DNA of 16,068 bases from Alphaproteobacteria bacterium (GCA_024279045.1 JAJRRZ010000184.1:1-16068); one strand, 5' to 3'; shown: positions 5,938 to 15,444, numbered from the stretch's first letter. The notes: generated by a model from the letters alone, not told the origin. Program-made: numbers and translations.

Positions 5938-6699
5938 TCATTCGGACATTGCCTCCCAGGTGATGGTTACCCGTACGCGCATCTTCTGCTCGCCGCTTGC
6001 CACCGGAACAGGTGCGGCGGCCTGCATGGCCATGGCCTTGCGGGCGAAGGCAATGCGCTGCTTCGGTGTCGGGCGGGTGCCGCCTTCGCGCACCTCCAGC
6101 ACCGGGCCAAGCCTGAAGCCTACCGCTTCGGCATAAAGCCTTGCCTTTGCTTTCGCCTGCTCTACGGCCTTGCGCCGTGCTTCATTCAGCAGTTTCTCGC
6201 GGTTGGAAAAGCCGAAGCTCAGGCCTTCCAGCCGGTTGGCGCCATCGCGTACCACGGAGTCCAGCAGTGCGCCCAGCTTGCCAAGGTCGCGCACTGTAAC
6301 AAGCAGCTGGTTGTGCACTTCATAGGCCACCAGCCGGGCCGGCCCCGTTGGGTTGCCCTTGTCGTCGCGCGGGGTGAAATACACCGGGTTCACGTTGAAA
6401 TTTGTTGTAGCCATGTCCTTCCCGGCAATGCCGAAGCGCTGTTTCACGCTATCAAACACGCTTTGCATGGCCTCGGTGTTCTGGCGCAGGGCATCCGCGG
6501 CACTTTTCGCCCGCGTGTTCACGCCAATCTCGACGCGGGCAATGTCCGGCACGGCGCTGATGATGCCTTCGCCAGTGGCGCTGAAGCGGAAGGTCTTGCT
6601 GAAGGCATTTGCGGCGGGAGTCCCGGAGGAGAGCGCCATCATTGCTGCCAGCGTCATTGCTGCCAGCATGGTCGGGAAATTGCGAGAAGTGTGTTTCAT
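5938..6699 (-). CDS. SIMPL-domain (DUF541) periplasmic protein
   Basis: The 253-residue product has a signal peptide (residues 1-32, likely cleavage after ANA) followed by one SIMPL/DUF541 domain. Typical features are the early ATGEGIISAVPDIARVEIGV strand, a helix with ADALRQNTEAM, the AYEVHNQLLVTVRDL strand, and the conserved helix EKLLNEARRKAVEQAKAKA leading to LYAEAVG. It closes with a VRVTITWE strand. The family includes Brucella BP26 and E. coli YggE; members are envelope proteins, often channel-like oligomers or linked to oxidative stress, with no proven enzymatic activity. The ATG at 6699 has AGGAAAGGG about 7 bases upstream. It lies 99 bases downstream of cbbY on the same strand, so it may be read through from that group. 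Confidence 0.87.
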   Translation of the reverse strand: MKHTSRNFPTMLAAMTLAAMMALSSGTPAANAFSKTFRFSATGEGIISAVPDIARVEIGVNTRAKSAADALRQNTEAMQSVFDSVKQRFGIAGKDMATTNFNVNPVYFTPRDDKGNPTGPARLVAYEVHNQLLVTVRDLGKLGALLDSVVRDGANRLEGLSFGFSNREKLLNEARRKAVEQAKAKARLYAEAVGFRLGPVLEVREGGTRPTPKQRIAFARKAMAMQAAAPVPVASGEQKMRVRVTITWEAMSE

Positions 6700-6798
6700 G
6701 TCCTTGCCCTTTCCTGTTTTCCGGGGCGCTGCCGTCAGACAGGTCGTGCCAGTGGCTCGTGCAGGAAATATGGCGGAAGGGCGATGGGACGGAGGCGC

Positions 6799-7605
6799 TC
6801 AACTGTGCAGCCGTGGGGGTTCCTTCATCAGCGGGCGGCCACCCCAGCCCTCGATCCAGCGATCCAGCAAGGCAGGCGTGATCATGCCGCTGGCAAAGCC
6901 GAAACCGGCAATGTGCTCGTAAGGCTGATCCGGCTCTCCCAGATGCGAGATTACCGACAGGGCATCGGTCAGATCCTCGTCCGCCGTGTAGCTTGATGGC
7001 GTGATGATCACCGGCACGCCCGCGCGCAGCGCCGACATCAGCCCGTTGCGCGAATCCTCCACCGCCACCGCTTCGTCATGGGGCACGCCCAGTTTTTCCA
7101 GCGCCAGCGTATATAGGTCGGGGGCGGGTTTCTTGGCGCTGACCTCCTCGCCGCAGGCCATGGCGTCGAACACCTCCGATGCCGGCTTGCCCAGCGTGGC
7201 CTGTATGAGCACTTCCACATTGGGCGTGGAAGTGGTGGTGGCCACACCCACCTTCAGCCCCGCCGTCTTCGCCTCTTCGATGAGCCGCGCCACGCCCGGG
7301 CGCAGCGGCACGTTGCCTTCGGCGATCATGCGCATGTAGCGTTGCGATTTGGCCTTGTGCAGCTCCGTTATCTTCTCCAGTTGATCACCCAGCACCTCGC
7401 GGGCCTTCGGCGCATCGTAATTTTCCGCATAATGGCGGATGCGCTCCCTGCCGCCGGTTATCGCCAGCAACTCCTTGTAAAGGTCGCGATCCCACTGCCA
7501 CGGCAGTCCCCATGTGGCGAATTCCTCGTTGAAGGCCATGCGATGCGCCTCCTCCGTCTCCGCCAGCGTGCCGTCCACATCGAAAATGATCGCCTTCAAC
7601 GCCAT
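6799..7605 (-). CDS. cbbY: CbbY-type HAD phosphatase (xylulose-1,5-bisphosphatase)
   Basis: This 268-residue HAD-superfamily phosphatase resembles Rhodobacter CbbY, which converts xylulose-1,5-bisphosphate, an inhibitory RuBisCO by-product, to xylulose-5-phosphate. Motif I is FDVDGTLAETE (residues 8-18, nucleophile Asp9 and acid Asp11). The cap contains the CbbY-type HRMAFNEEF and TGGRERI segments. Motif II is TTTSTPNVE, motif III AKKPAPDLY, and motif IV VEDSRNG. The C-terminal 35 residues or so, ending near PRLHS, extend beyond the usual core. The gph stop (TAA 7610-7612) is only four bases before its ATG, and the ribosome site GAAGGG overlaps the end of gph, so the two should be translationally coupled. 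The assignment as XuBPase is by similarity; CbbY-like HADs also occur in heterotrophs. Confidence 0.85.
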   Translation of the reverse strand: MALKAIIFDVDGTLAETEEAHRMAFNEEFATWGLPWQWDRDLYKELLAITGGRERIRHYAENYDAPKAREVLGDQLEKITELHKAKSQRYMRMIAEGNVPLRPGVARLIEEAKTAGLKVGVATTTSTPNVEVLIQATLGKPASEVFDAMACGEEVSAKKPAPDLYTLALEKLGVPHDEAVAVEDSRNGLMSALRAGVPVIITPSSYTADEDLTDALSVISHLGEPDQPYEHIAGFGFASGMITPALLDRWIEGWGGRPLMKEPPRLHS

Positions 7606-7609
7606 GGCC

Positions 7610-8287
7610 TTACCCTTCCGCTTGCGCCATCAACTGCGCCACCAGGTCCGGAAGCCGGGAGAAATGGTCGAACCGCGCCACCGCTTCGATTTCCTCCAGC
7701 GGTTTCTTGCTGTAGCCGCCGGTGTAGAGGATCAGCGGATAACCGGCGGCATGGGCGGCTTCCTCGTCGGTTTCGGAATCGCCCACATAGAGAACCGGCC
7801 CCGCCGCCTCGCCCAGCCGCCGCGCGCATTCGTGCAGCGGCTCCGGATGGGGCTTGCGCACCGGCAGCGTCTCGCCACCCACCAGCGCGTCGAAATATTG
7901 CGCCATGCCCAGCCCTTCCAGCGCCTGCCAGGCCAGATCCTCCGACTTGTTGGTGCACACCGCCATTTTCGCGCCTTCGGCCTTCAGTGCATCCAGTGCA
8001 TCGCGCACGCCCTCGAAAACGATGGTGCGCTCCGCCGGGGCCTCGCCATAAAACTGCTTGAACGTTTCCAGGGCGCGCTGAAATTCTTCCTCCGAGGGGT
8101 TGTCGATGCCCGCATGCCGCAAGCTGCGCTGCAACTGCTTGGGCAGCCCCTGGCCGATGAAGGTGGCGAAGGTTTCCACCGGAATGGGCCCGGCGTCATA
8201 GAGTTCCGCCAGCATGCGGTTGGCGGCATGGCACAGATCCGGCGCGGAATCGATCAACGTGCCGTCGAGGTCGAAAATCAGCCGCAT
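7610..8287 (-). CDS. gph: Phosphoglycolate phosphatase (HAD family)
   Basis: The 225-residue HAD phosphatase is predicted to hydrolyse 2-phosphoglycolate, made by RuBisCO oxygenation or DNA repair, to glycolate. Motif I is FDLDGTL (residues 5-11, nucleophile Asp6 and acid Asp8), followed by the Gph-like IDSAPDLCHAANRML cap entry. Motif II is VCTNKSED, motif III RKPHPEPL, and motif IV YVGDSETD. The length matches Gph/CbbZ. GGAGG lies just before the ATG at 8287, and translation from there starts directly in the HAD core; in-frame starts up to 8368 add sequence without homology. It sits between rpe and cbbY on the same strand, an arrangement that matches the use of gph with rpe in many proteobacteria and of cbbZ with cbbE in autotrophs. 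Confidence 0.88.
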   Translation of the reverse strand: MRLIFDLDGTLIDSAPDLCHAANRMLAELYDAGPIPVETFATFIGQGLPKQLQRSLRHAGIDNPSEEEFQRALETFKQFYGEAPAERTIVFEGVRDALDALKAEGAKMAVCTNKSEDLAWQALEGLGMAQYFDALVGGETLPVRKPHPEPLHECARRLGEAAGPVLYVGDSETDEEAAHAAGYPLILYTGGYSKKPLEEIEAVARFDHFSRLPDLVAQLMAQAEG

Positions 8288-8346
8288 GTTGCCTCCATGA
8301 ATACCGCCGATAACATGAATAATGCTCAGGCTTCCATCTGCACGAA

Positions 8347-8374
8347 GGGCCTGCACGCCATCGCGCACAGGCCC
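8347..8374 (-). promoter_or_regulatory. Strong intercistronic hairpin between rpe and gph
   Basis: On the minus strand GGGCCTG and CAGGCCC (8368-8374 and 8347-8353) pair, and the stem continues inward with two wobble pairs to a four-base GATG loop. That makes a 12-bp stem with no mismatch. It is followed by TTCGTG, not a T run, so it is more likely an RNA-stability or partial attenuation element than a full terminator. Confidence 0.5.
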
Positions 8375-8392
8375 CGCATTTCCGTATCATGA

Positions 8393-8408
8393 ACAGCGCG
8401 TGCGCTGT
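8393..8408 (-). promoter_or_regulatory. Short hairpin just after the rpe stop
   Basis: ACAGCGC and GCGCTGT form a 7-bp inverted repeat with a two-base spacer, 7 bases beyond the rpe stop (8416-8418). Together with the hairpin at 8347-8374 it gives two stacked stem-loops in the 128-base gap before gph. Confidence 0.35.
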
Positions 8409-8415
8409 CCGCAGG

Positions 8416-9111
8416 TCATTCCGCCGCAGCCTTGCCGGCAATGGCGGCGGTGGCTTCCTCGCGGATGGCCTTGATGTTGGCGCGGTAGGCCTCCTCGTTG
8501 CCGCCCTTGAACACGGCGGAACCAGCCACCAGCGCCCGCGCCCCAGCCTCGGCTACAGTGCCCGCCGTGCCCGGGGCCACGCCGCCGTCCACCTCGATGA
8601 TGATGTCGCGCTCGCCGATCATCTCGCGAATGCGGCGGATCTTCTCCACCACCGCCGGGATGAACGCCTGCCCGCCGAAGCCGGGGTTCACGCTCATCAC
8701 CAGGATGAGATCCAGCCGGTCGAGCACGTATTCGATGACCGATTCCGGCGTGTGCGGGTTCAGCGACACGCCAGCCTTCTTGCCCAGATTGCGGATCACC
8801 TGCAGAGAGCGATCCAGGTGCGTGCAGGCCTCCGCGTGCACGGTGATGATATCGGCGCCAGCCTTGGCGTATTCCTCGAGATACAGGTCGGGATTGTCGA
8901 TCATCAGGTGCACGTCGAACACTTTCTTCGTGTGTGGACGCATGGCGGCGATGATCGGCGGGCCGAAGGTGAGGTTGGGCACGAAGTGGCCGTCCATCAC
9001 GTCCAGGTGCACCCAGTCCATGCCGGCGCGCTCGATGGCCTCTATCTCTTCCTTCAGGCGCGAGAAGTCCGACGACAGCATCGACGGCGCGATGATGATT
9101 TCGTTGCTCAT
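8416..9111 (-). CDS. rpe: Ribulose-phosphate 3-epimerase
   Basis: The 231-residue TIM-barrel enzyme interconverts ribulose-5-phosphate and xylulose-5-phosphate in the pentose phosphate and Calvin pathways. The signature elements are all present: IAPSMLSSDF (residues 7-16), the metal-binding WVHLDVMDGHFVPN (33-46 with His35 and Asp37), VHLM (67-70 with His68), the phosphate-loop segment MSVNPGFGGQ (139-148), and EVDGGV (173-178 with catalytic Asp175). GSAVF near the C-terminus is also typical. I chose the ATG at 9111 because it aligns with the usual start of the family; AGGA lies 9 bases upstream. An in-frame ATG at 9138 would add nine non-conserved residues. It is the first gene of the rpe-gph-cbbY group and is divergent from ettA. 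Confidence 0.95.
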   Translation of the reverse strand: MSNEIIIAPSMLSSDFSRLKEEIEAIERAGMDWVHLDVMDGHFVPNLTFGPPIIAAMRPHTKKVFDVHLMIDNPDLYLEEYAKAGADIITVHAEACTHLDRSLQVIRNLGKKAGVSLNPHTPESVIEYVLDRLDLILVMSVNPGFGGQAFIPAVVEKIRRIREMIGERDIIIEVDGGVAPGTAGTVAEAGARALVAGSAVFKGGNEEAYRANIKAIREEATAAIAGKAAAE

Positions 9112-9412
9112 GGATCCGAATCCTGTTTGCTGCTGCATGGCCGGGCCTTGCGGGCAAGGCATGTCCGGAATACCGGCCCCGCGAGGCCGCTACTGTTACC
9201 AGATGAACAGCAAAACCCCCGCTCCGTCAACCTGTGCCCCACATGGCCATGCCGGTGCGTGTTGCGGGGTGTGGAATTTTCTTCAACCCGTGGCAAGTGT
9301 GCGCTATTGAGCGGAGCAGGTCCGTCAGACAGCAGCGCATGTTGGCGTGATTTGCGGCGGAAACAACAGACAAGACAATTGCCTGAAAAACGGAATTTGG
9401 GGCGGTTTGCTC
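9112..9412. other. 301-bp divergent intergenic region between rpe and ettA
   Basis: No gene is supported. It must contain both promoters, but I found no clear -35/-10 pair. A 7-bp inverted repeat (GCCTTGC 9145-9151, GCAAGGC 9154-9160), with a loop of only two bases, lies in the presumed rpe leader. The region before ettA (9360-9412) is A-rich and then G-rich. Confidence 0.45.
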
Positions 9413-11068
<1,656 letters not shown>

Positions 11069-11144
11069 TGCACGGCTGGTGCGTGGCCGCTCGTTGCCGG
11101 AAATGGCCTCAGCCCTTGTTGTTGCACTTCGATCTTGAATGCAC

Positions 11145-11169
11145 CCAGCCTCTTCTGCCGACAGGCTGG
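11145..11169 (+). terminator. Possible weak terminator after ettA
   Basis: CCAGCCT (11145-11151) and AGGCTGG (11163-11169) make a perfect 7-bp stem with an 11-base loop. The following sequence GGGGTTGTTG has few T residues, so termination would be inefficient. The stronger hairpin at 11226-11254 may serve both genes. Confidence 0.3.
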
Positions 11170-11225
11170 AGGGGTTGTTGCCATTCCAGTGACGAGCAGA
11201 GAGAAAAAACGCGGGAGGAAAGAAA

Positions 11226-11254
11226 GAAGCCGGAAGCAGAATGCTTCCGGCTTC
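11226..11254 (-). terminator. Terminator of the hydrogenase operon, possibly bidirectional
   Basis: GAAGCCGGAAGCA (11226-11238) and TGCTTCCGGCTTC (11242-11254) form a perfect 13-bp stem with a three-base loop. On the minus strand it is followed by TTTCTTTCC and, further on, a six-T run. It lies about 60 bases after the hyaC stop. On the plus strand only GATTTG follows, but it could also help end ettA transcription. Confidence 0.8.
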
Positions 11255-11311
11255 GATTTGCCACGATCATGGAGGGAAAGAAGGAAGTGGCAAAAAGTGT
11301 GTTCCGTCTCC

Positions 11312-12043
11312 TCAGATTTCGTCGCCGGGCTTGCGGCTCGGGTCGCGGAAGTTGCGCCAGCCGCTGATCATCGAGCTGATGATCGTCTGGCGGGACATGA
11401 TGTCTTCACGCACCGCGGCATAAATGTGCACGATCACGAAAATGATGATCCACCACATGCCCACGCGGTGCCATGTATGGACATCCATGCTCTGACCGAA
11501 CAGCGGGATGACCCACGAGCTGAACCAGTCATATTGCCAGGTGCCCATGCCCGTGCCTTCGCCATACAAGGCAAGGCCGGTTACGATCATGAAGATCGTG
11601 CCCCACACGAACATGATGTGCATTATCAGGGTGGCCAGCGGATTGTGGCCGACGTATTTCTTCGGCTCCTTGGCCAGGAAGAAATACCACTTCAGCTCAT
11701 GCACCACTCCTTCCCAGAAGTCCTTGCGCCAGACCTGCGGCAGGAAAATCTGCCGTGCATGATGATTGCCCGCAAATGCCCAGTAAACGCGGAACAGAAA
11801 GCCGATCAGCAGGATGTAACCGGCAGCGAAGTGGAAGAAGCGGATATAGCCGAACAGGAAGGTAAAGGTCGGCTCACCCGGAATGCTGGGCGGTGGCTGG
11901 CCGATGAAATAGCCAGTCAACGCCAGCGTGAAGATGGCAAAGGCATTGATCCAGTGCCAGATGCGTATTGGTGCTTCATAGACATACACAGCCGGTTCGG
12001 CGTGCATTTGCAGTTCTTTTGACATGTCCTGTTGCATGCTCAT
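11312..12043 (-). CDS. hyaC: [NiFe] hydrogenase cytochrome b subunit (HyaC/HupC/HoxZ)
   Basis: The 243-residue membrane protein anchors the hydrogenase dimer to the periplasmic face of the inner membrane and passes electrons from the small subunit to the quinone pool. It has four membrane helices (about residues 29-48, 66-90, 137-160 and 194-212). Histidines expected to hold two b hemes are visible: His30 in RIWHWIN, His71 in RFFHFAAGY, and His192 and His206 in HTWHRVG and FVIVHIY. The family signature IRIWHW at the start and an AVREDIMSRQTIISSMISGWR tail, including one of the conserved C-terminal motifs, are present. ATG at 12043, with GGAGGGG 7 bases upstream. It is the third gene of the operon, 86 bases after hyaB, with a strong hairpin in that gap. 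Confidence 0.93.
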   Translation of the reverse strand: MSMQQDMSKELQMHAEPAVYVYEAPIRIWHWINAFAIFTLALTGYFIGQPPPSIPGEPTFTFLFGYIRFFHFAAGYILLIGFLFRVYWAFAGNHHARQIFLPQVWRKDFWEGVVHELKWYFFLAKEPKKYVGHNPLATLIMHIMFVWGTIFMIVTGLALYGEGTGMGTWQYDWFSSWVIPLFGQSMDVHTWHRVGMWWIIIFVIVHIYAAVREDIMSRQTIISSMISGWRNFRDPSRKPGDEI

Positions 12044-12085
12044 GGAACATCCCCTCCCGTTCATGGGAATTGGCCGGAGGATTCT

Positions 12086-12126
12086 GCCTCCCCGCGACGA
12101 AGCCCTCGCTGCGGGGAGGCTTTTTT
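12086..12126 (+). terminator. Hairpin between hyaB and hyaC with a T run on the antisense strand
   Basis: GCCTCCCCGC (12086-12095) and GCGGGGAGGC (12111-12120) form a perfect 10-bp stem with a 15-base loop. A six-T run (12121-12126) follows on the plus strand. In that orientation it is a textbook intrinsic terminator, although no plus-strand gene precedes it. On the coding (minus) strand the run lies before the stem, so the hairpin would appear in the hyaB-hyaC mRNA without stopping transcription and may stabilise the upstream message. Confidence 0.7.
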
Positions 12127-12129
12127 GCG

Positions 12130-13944
12130 TCAGCGCACCTTGACGCTGGTCAGCTCTTCGCCGTCTTCGGTCATGACGTGCGTGGAGCAGGCCAGGCACG
12201 GATCGAAGCTGTGCAGGGTGCGCAGGATTTCCACCGGCTCATCCGGGCGTTCCATCGGCGTGTTCATCAGCGATGCCTCGAACGCACCAATGTTGCCCTT
12301 CGGATCACGCGGCGAGCCGTTCCAGGTGGTGGGCACGACGCACTGGTAGTTCTCGATCTTGCCATCCTTGATGCGGATCCAGTGGCCCAGTGCACCACGC
12401 GGAGCTTCCACACGGCCCACGCCCTTGGCCTCCTTCGGCCAGGTGGAGGGGTCCCACTTCTCCATGTTGGCGGTGGCGGTGTCGCCTGCCTTGATGTTGG
12501 CGATCAGGTCGTGCCAGTCGTCCACCATCATGTCGGAGCAGTATTGCGACTCCAGAGCACGCGCCAAGGTGCGGCCAATGGTGGATTGGAGCACCTGCTT
12601 GGCGTTCAGCTCGGTGCCGGCCAGCTTGTTGAAGGCGCGCACGGAGCGCTCCACCTGCTCGCGGACATACTCGATGCCCTTGGCGTAGGCGATGGTGTAG
12701 CGCGACAGCGGGCCGACCTCCACCGCATGACCACGCCAGCGCGGCGACTTGATCCACGAGTATTTCGCTGATTCGTCCAGCGCCTCGATGTTGGTGCGGG
12801 TGCCCTTGGCGTTCGGGCCAAGCTCGTATTTCGGCTCGGTGATGCCGTCCCACGGATGCAGCCCCTTCGTCTCGTCCGGGTAGGTATACCACGAATGGGC
12901 CACGAACTCCTGCACCTGCTCCGGATCGCGCATGTCCACTTCGTAGATTTCGTCCCAGTTGTCGTTGAGGATGACGCCACCGGGAAGCTGATCGGTGCTG
13001 GGGTCGCCCGGCACCTTGGAATAGGCGCCGTAGGCCAGCACGCTGCGCGCACCCAGGCCGCCGCCATAGAGCCAATCCTTGTAGAAGCTGGCGATGGCGA
13101 TGACGTCCGGCACATAGACGTTGTTGTTGAAATCCACCATCTCCTGGATGCGCGAGAGCACGAAATTCAGCCGTTCCATGTTCAGCGGCGCACCGGCGGC
13201 CAGCTCGCCATCCATGTTGATGGCGCAGGGCACACCGCCCACGAGGTAGTTCGGGTGCGGGTTCTTGCCGCCGAAGATGGTGTGAAGCTTCACGAACTCC
13301 TTCTGCAGGTCGAGCGCTTCCAGATAATGCGCCACGGCCATCAGGTCAGCCTCAGGCGGCAGCTTGTAGGCGGGGTTGTCCCAGTAGCCGTTCTTGAACG
13401 GGCCGAGCTGGCCGGATTCGATGAACTTCTTCAGGCGCGTCTGGATATCGCGGAAATAGCCGGGGCTGGACAGCGGATGCGCCGGGGAAACGGCCTGCTG
13501 CAGCTCCGATGTGGCCTTGGGATCAGCCTTCAGGGCATTGACCGGGTTGACCCAGTCCAGCGCGTGCAGGTGATAGAAGTGCACCACGTGGTCGTGCACC
13601 TGCAGGGTCTTGGCCATCATCTCGCGAATGAGATGGGCGTTCTTCGGAATTTCGATGCCCAGGGCATCTTCCACCGCACGCACCGAGGCCAGCGCATGGC
13701 AGCCGGTGCACACGCCGCAGATGCGCTCCACGAAGGCCCAGGCATCACGCGGGTCGCGGCCCTTGAGAATGACTTCCAGGCCACGCCACATGGTGCCGGA
13801 AGAGACGGCATTGCGGATGACGTTGTTTTCATCGACGTTCACTTCACAGCGCATGTGTCCCTCGATGCGGGTAACTGGATCGACGACCACGCGCTTGCCG
13901 GAATTATCCAGCGTATAACCATTCGGCGTATTGATGACGGCCAT
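12130..13944 (-). CDS. hyaB: Uptake [NiFe] hydrogenase large (catalytic) subunit
   Basis: The 604-residue subunit (HupL/HoxG) carries the NiFe(CN)2CO centre that splits H2. Both nickel-binding motifs are present: RICGVCTGCH with Cys76 and Cys79, and DPCLACSTH with Cys583 and Cys586. Glu28 in the VTRIEGH segment is the conserved proton-path residue. After His589 a 15-residue C-terminal tail remains, which the HyaD-type protease should remove once nickel is inserted. It has no signal peptide of its own and should be carried across the membrane with the Tat-targeted small subunit. The closest relatives by eye are E. coli HyaB-type group 1d enzymes. The ATG at 13944 lies three bases after the hyaA stop, with GGGAG 9 bases upstream inside the end of hyaA, so the two are coupled. 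Confidence 0.97.
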   Translation of the reverse strand: MAVINTPNGYTLDNSGKRVVVDPVTRIEGHMRCEVNVDENNVIRNAVSSGTMWRGLEVILKGRDPRDAWAFVERICGVCTGCHALASVRAVEDALGIEIPKNAHLIREMMAKTLQVHDHVVHFYHLHALDWVNPVNALKADPKATSELQQAVSPAHPLSSPGYFRDIQTRLKKFIESGQLGPFKNGYWDNPAYKLPPEADLMAVAHYLEALDLQKEFVKLHTIFGGKNPHPNYLVGGVPCAINMDGELAAGAPLNMERLNFVLSRIQEMVDFNNNVYVPDVIAIASFYKDWLYGGGLGARSVLAYGAYSKVPGDPSTDQLPGGVILNDNWDEIYEVDMRDPEQVQEFVAHSWYTYPDETKGLHPWDGITEPKYELGPNAKGTRTNIEALDESAKYSWIKSPRWRGHAVEVGPLSRYTIAYAKGIEYVREQVERSVRAFNKLAGTELNAKQVLQSTIGRTLARALESQYCSDMMVDDWHDLIANIKAGDTATANMEKWDPSTWPKEAKGVGRVEAPRGALGHWIRIKDGKIENYQCVVPTTWNGSPRDPKGNIGAFEASLMNTPMERPDEPVEILRTLHSFDPCLACSTHVMTEDGEELTSVKVR

Positions 13945-13947
13945 GAT

Positions 13948-15021
13948 TTATTCTCCCTTCTTCTGGGCAACGCGCTTGACCACGGAAGCCGCGGCATGCA
14001 CCGCAACGGCGGTGCCCACGGCAGCGGCAGCAGCTGTGCCCACGGTGTCGGCATTCGATTCGGCGCCAAAAGCCTTGATGTCCTGCAGGCGGGCATACCA
14101 AGAGCCTTTGTCCCAGAATGCATCCTCCGAGCAGCCGATGCAGCCATGCCCGGCCTGGATGGGGAAGGATACGCCTTCGTTCCAGCGAATGGTGGAGCAG
14201 GCGTTGTAGGTGGTCGGCCCCTTGCAGCCCACCTTGTAGAGGCAGTAGCCCTTGCGCGCGTTTTCGTCGTCGAAGCTCTCCACGAACTGCCCGGCGTCGA
14301 AATGCGGGCGGCGGTAGCACTTGTCGTGGATGCGCTGGCTGTAGAACATCTTGGGCCGGCCCACGCGATCCAGCGCCGGCAGCTTGTCGAACGTGAGCAT
14401 GTAGGTGATCACGGCGGTCATCACCTCGGCAATGGGCGGGCAGCCCGGCACCTTGATGATGGGCTTGTCGGTGATCACCTTGTGCACCGGCGTGGCGCGG
14501 GTGGGGTTGGGGCGCGCGGCCTGCACGCAGCCATAGGAGGCGCAGGAGCCCCAGGAGATGATGGCCTTGCAGTGTTCCGTGGCATAGCGCAACTGCTCGG
14601 TGAACGGCTTGCCCGCCACGATGCAATACATGCCGTCTTCGTTCAGAGGCGGATTGCCTTCCACGGCGACGATGTAGTTGCCCTTGTAGTTTTCCACTAC
14701 ATCTTTCAGCGCCTCTTCGGCCTGATGGCCGGCGGCGGCCATGATGGTGTCGTCATAGTCCAGCGAGATCATGGACAGGATGACATCCTTGGCCAGCGGA
14801 TGGGCGGAGCGGATGAACGATTCCGTGCAGCAGGTGCACTCCAGCCCGTGCAGCCACAGCACCGGAATGCGTGGCTTGTTCTCCATGGCGTGGGCAATCT
14901 GCGAGGCATATTGCGGCCCCAGGCCCATGGCCGCAGCCGTGAGGCTGCAGAATTTCAGAAAGCTGCGGCGGGAAATGCCCTGCCGCCGCATGACGTCGTA
15001 AAAGGTTTCGGTTGCTTGCAT
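13948..15021 (-). CDS. hyaA: Uptake [NiFe] hydrogenase small subunit, oxygen-tolerant type
   Basis: The 357-residue iron-sulfur subunit (HupS/HoxK) moves electrons from the active site to cytochrome b. It begins with a Tat signal peptide containing SRRSFLKFC (residues 17-25), probably cleaved after AHA at 43-45. The proximal cluster has six cysteines: Cys62, 64, 65 (ECTCC), Cys160 and 165 (GSCASYGC), and Cys194 (VPGCPP). These equal mature positions 17, 19, 20, 115, 120 and 149, the set that holds the [4Fe-3S] cluster of oxygen-tolerant group 1d enzymes. Ligands for the distal and medial clusters follow (KCYRRPHFD, GYCLYKVGC, NACSTIRW, HGCIGC). A C-terminal hydrophobic helix (AAAAAVGTAVAVHAAASVV) anchors it. 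ATG at 15021, with GGGAGA 7 bases upstream. It is the first gene of the operon. Confidence 0.96.
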   Translation of the reverse strand: MQATETFYDVMRRQGISRRSFLKFCSLTAAAMGLGPQYASQIAHAMENKPRIPVLWLHGLECTCCTESFIRSAHPLAKDVILSMISLDYDDTIMAAAGHQAEEALKDVVENYKGNYIVAVEGNPPLNEDGMYCIVAGKPFTEQLRYATEHCKAIISWGSCASYGCVQAARPNPTRATPVHKVITDKPIIKVPGCPPIAEVMTAVITYMLTFDKLPALDRVGRPKMFYSQRIHDKCYRRPHFDAGQFVESFDDENARKGYCLYKVGCKGPTTYNACSTIRWNEGVSFPIQAGHGCIGCSEDAFWDKGSWYARLQDIKAFGAESNADTVGTAAAAAVGTAVAVHAAASVVKRVAQKKGE

Positions 15022-15417
15022 GATCGGCTCTCCCTATGGTTGCCGTCTCCCCCTCCGCGCCGCGCAGGAACACCGGAATGCATTGGTGTCAAGCCCGGAC
15101 GCGCTCGGTATGCAGGTTGGAAGCAGGAATCATGCCAAATATGGAGAAATAGTAACAAGTGTCTGTCTTTATGTATTAAAGTGATGGAGACATCTATTCA
15201 GGCAGCAAGCCTGGACGGTTATCCTTCAGACATGCATTGAAAGCTAATGAAAGGTTGCTTGCCACTTGGAGGGGGGTGCTTTTTGTGGAAGGTATCTGTT
15301 CGCAAGTTGTCAAAATATGAAACGATGCATTCCGCCTTACGTGCTTCAGCAGTGCGCTCTATCTTTCAGATGGTAGGACATTTTTCGGGAGTAATGGAAT
15401 TCCACAATCTGGCTATT

Positions 15418-15444
15418 TTGAAAAAGTAACTATTTTCATATACT
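15418..15444 (+). promoter_or_regulatory. Candidate sigma-70 promoter upstream of hyaD
   Basis: TTGAAA (15418-15423) and TATACT (15439-15444) resemble -35 and -10 boxes, but the 15-base spacer is shorter than ideal. The start of hyaD is about 190 bases downstream, which would mean a long leader. Confidence 0.3.

Noticed and set aside
11135..12022. A 295-codon plus-strand frame opposite hyaC.
   Set aside because: Antisense shadow of a clear cytochrome b gene; it also crosses the terminator hairpin.
12856..15240. A 794-codon open frame on the plus strand opposite hyaB and hyaA.
   Set aside because: It is the mirror of two certain genes in GC-rich DNA with strong third-position bias. The translation is low complexity (His, Gly, Val, Asp, Arg) and matches no family.
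15247..15429. A 60-codon frame in the hyaA-hyaD gap.
   Set aside because: No good ribosome site, no homology seen, and composition like the surrounding non-coding DNA.
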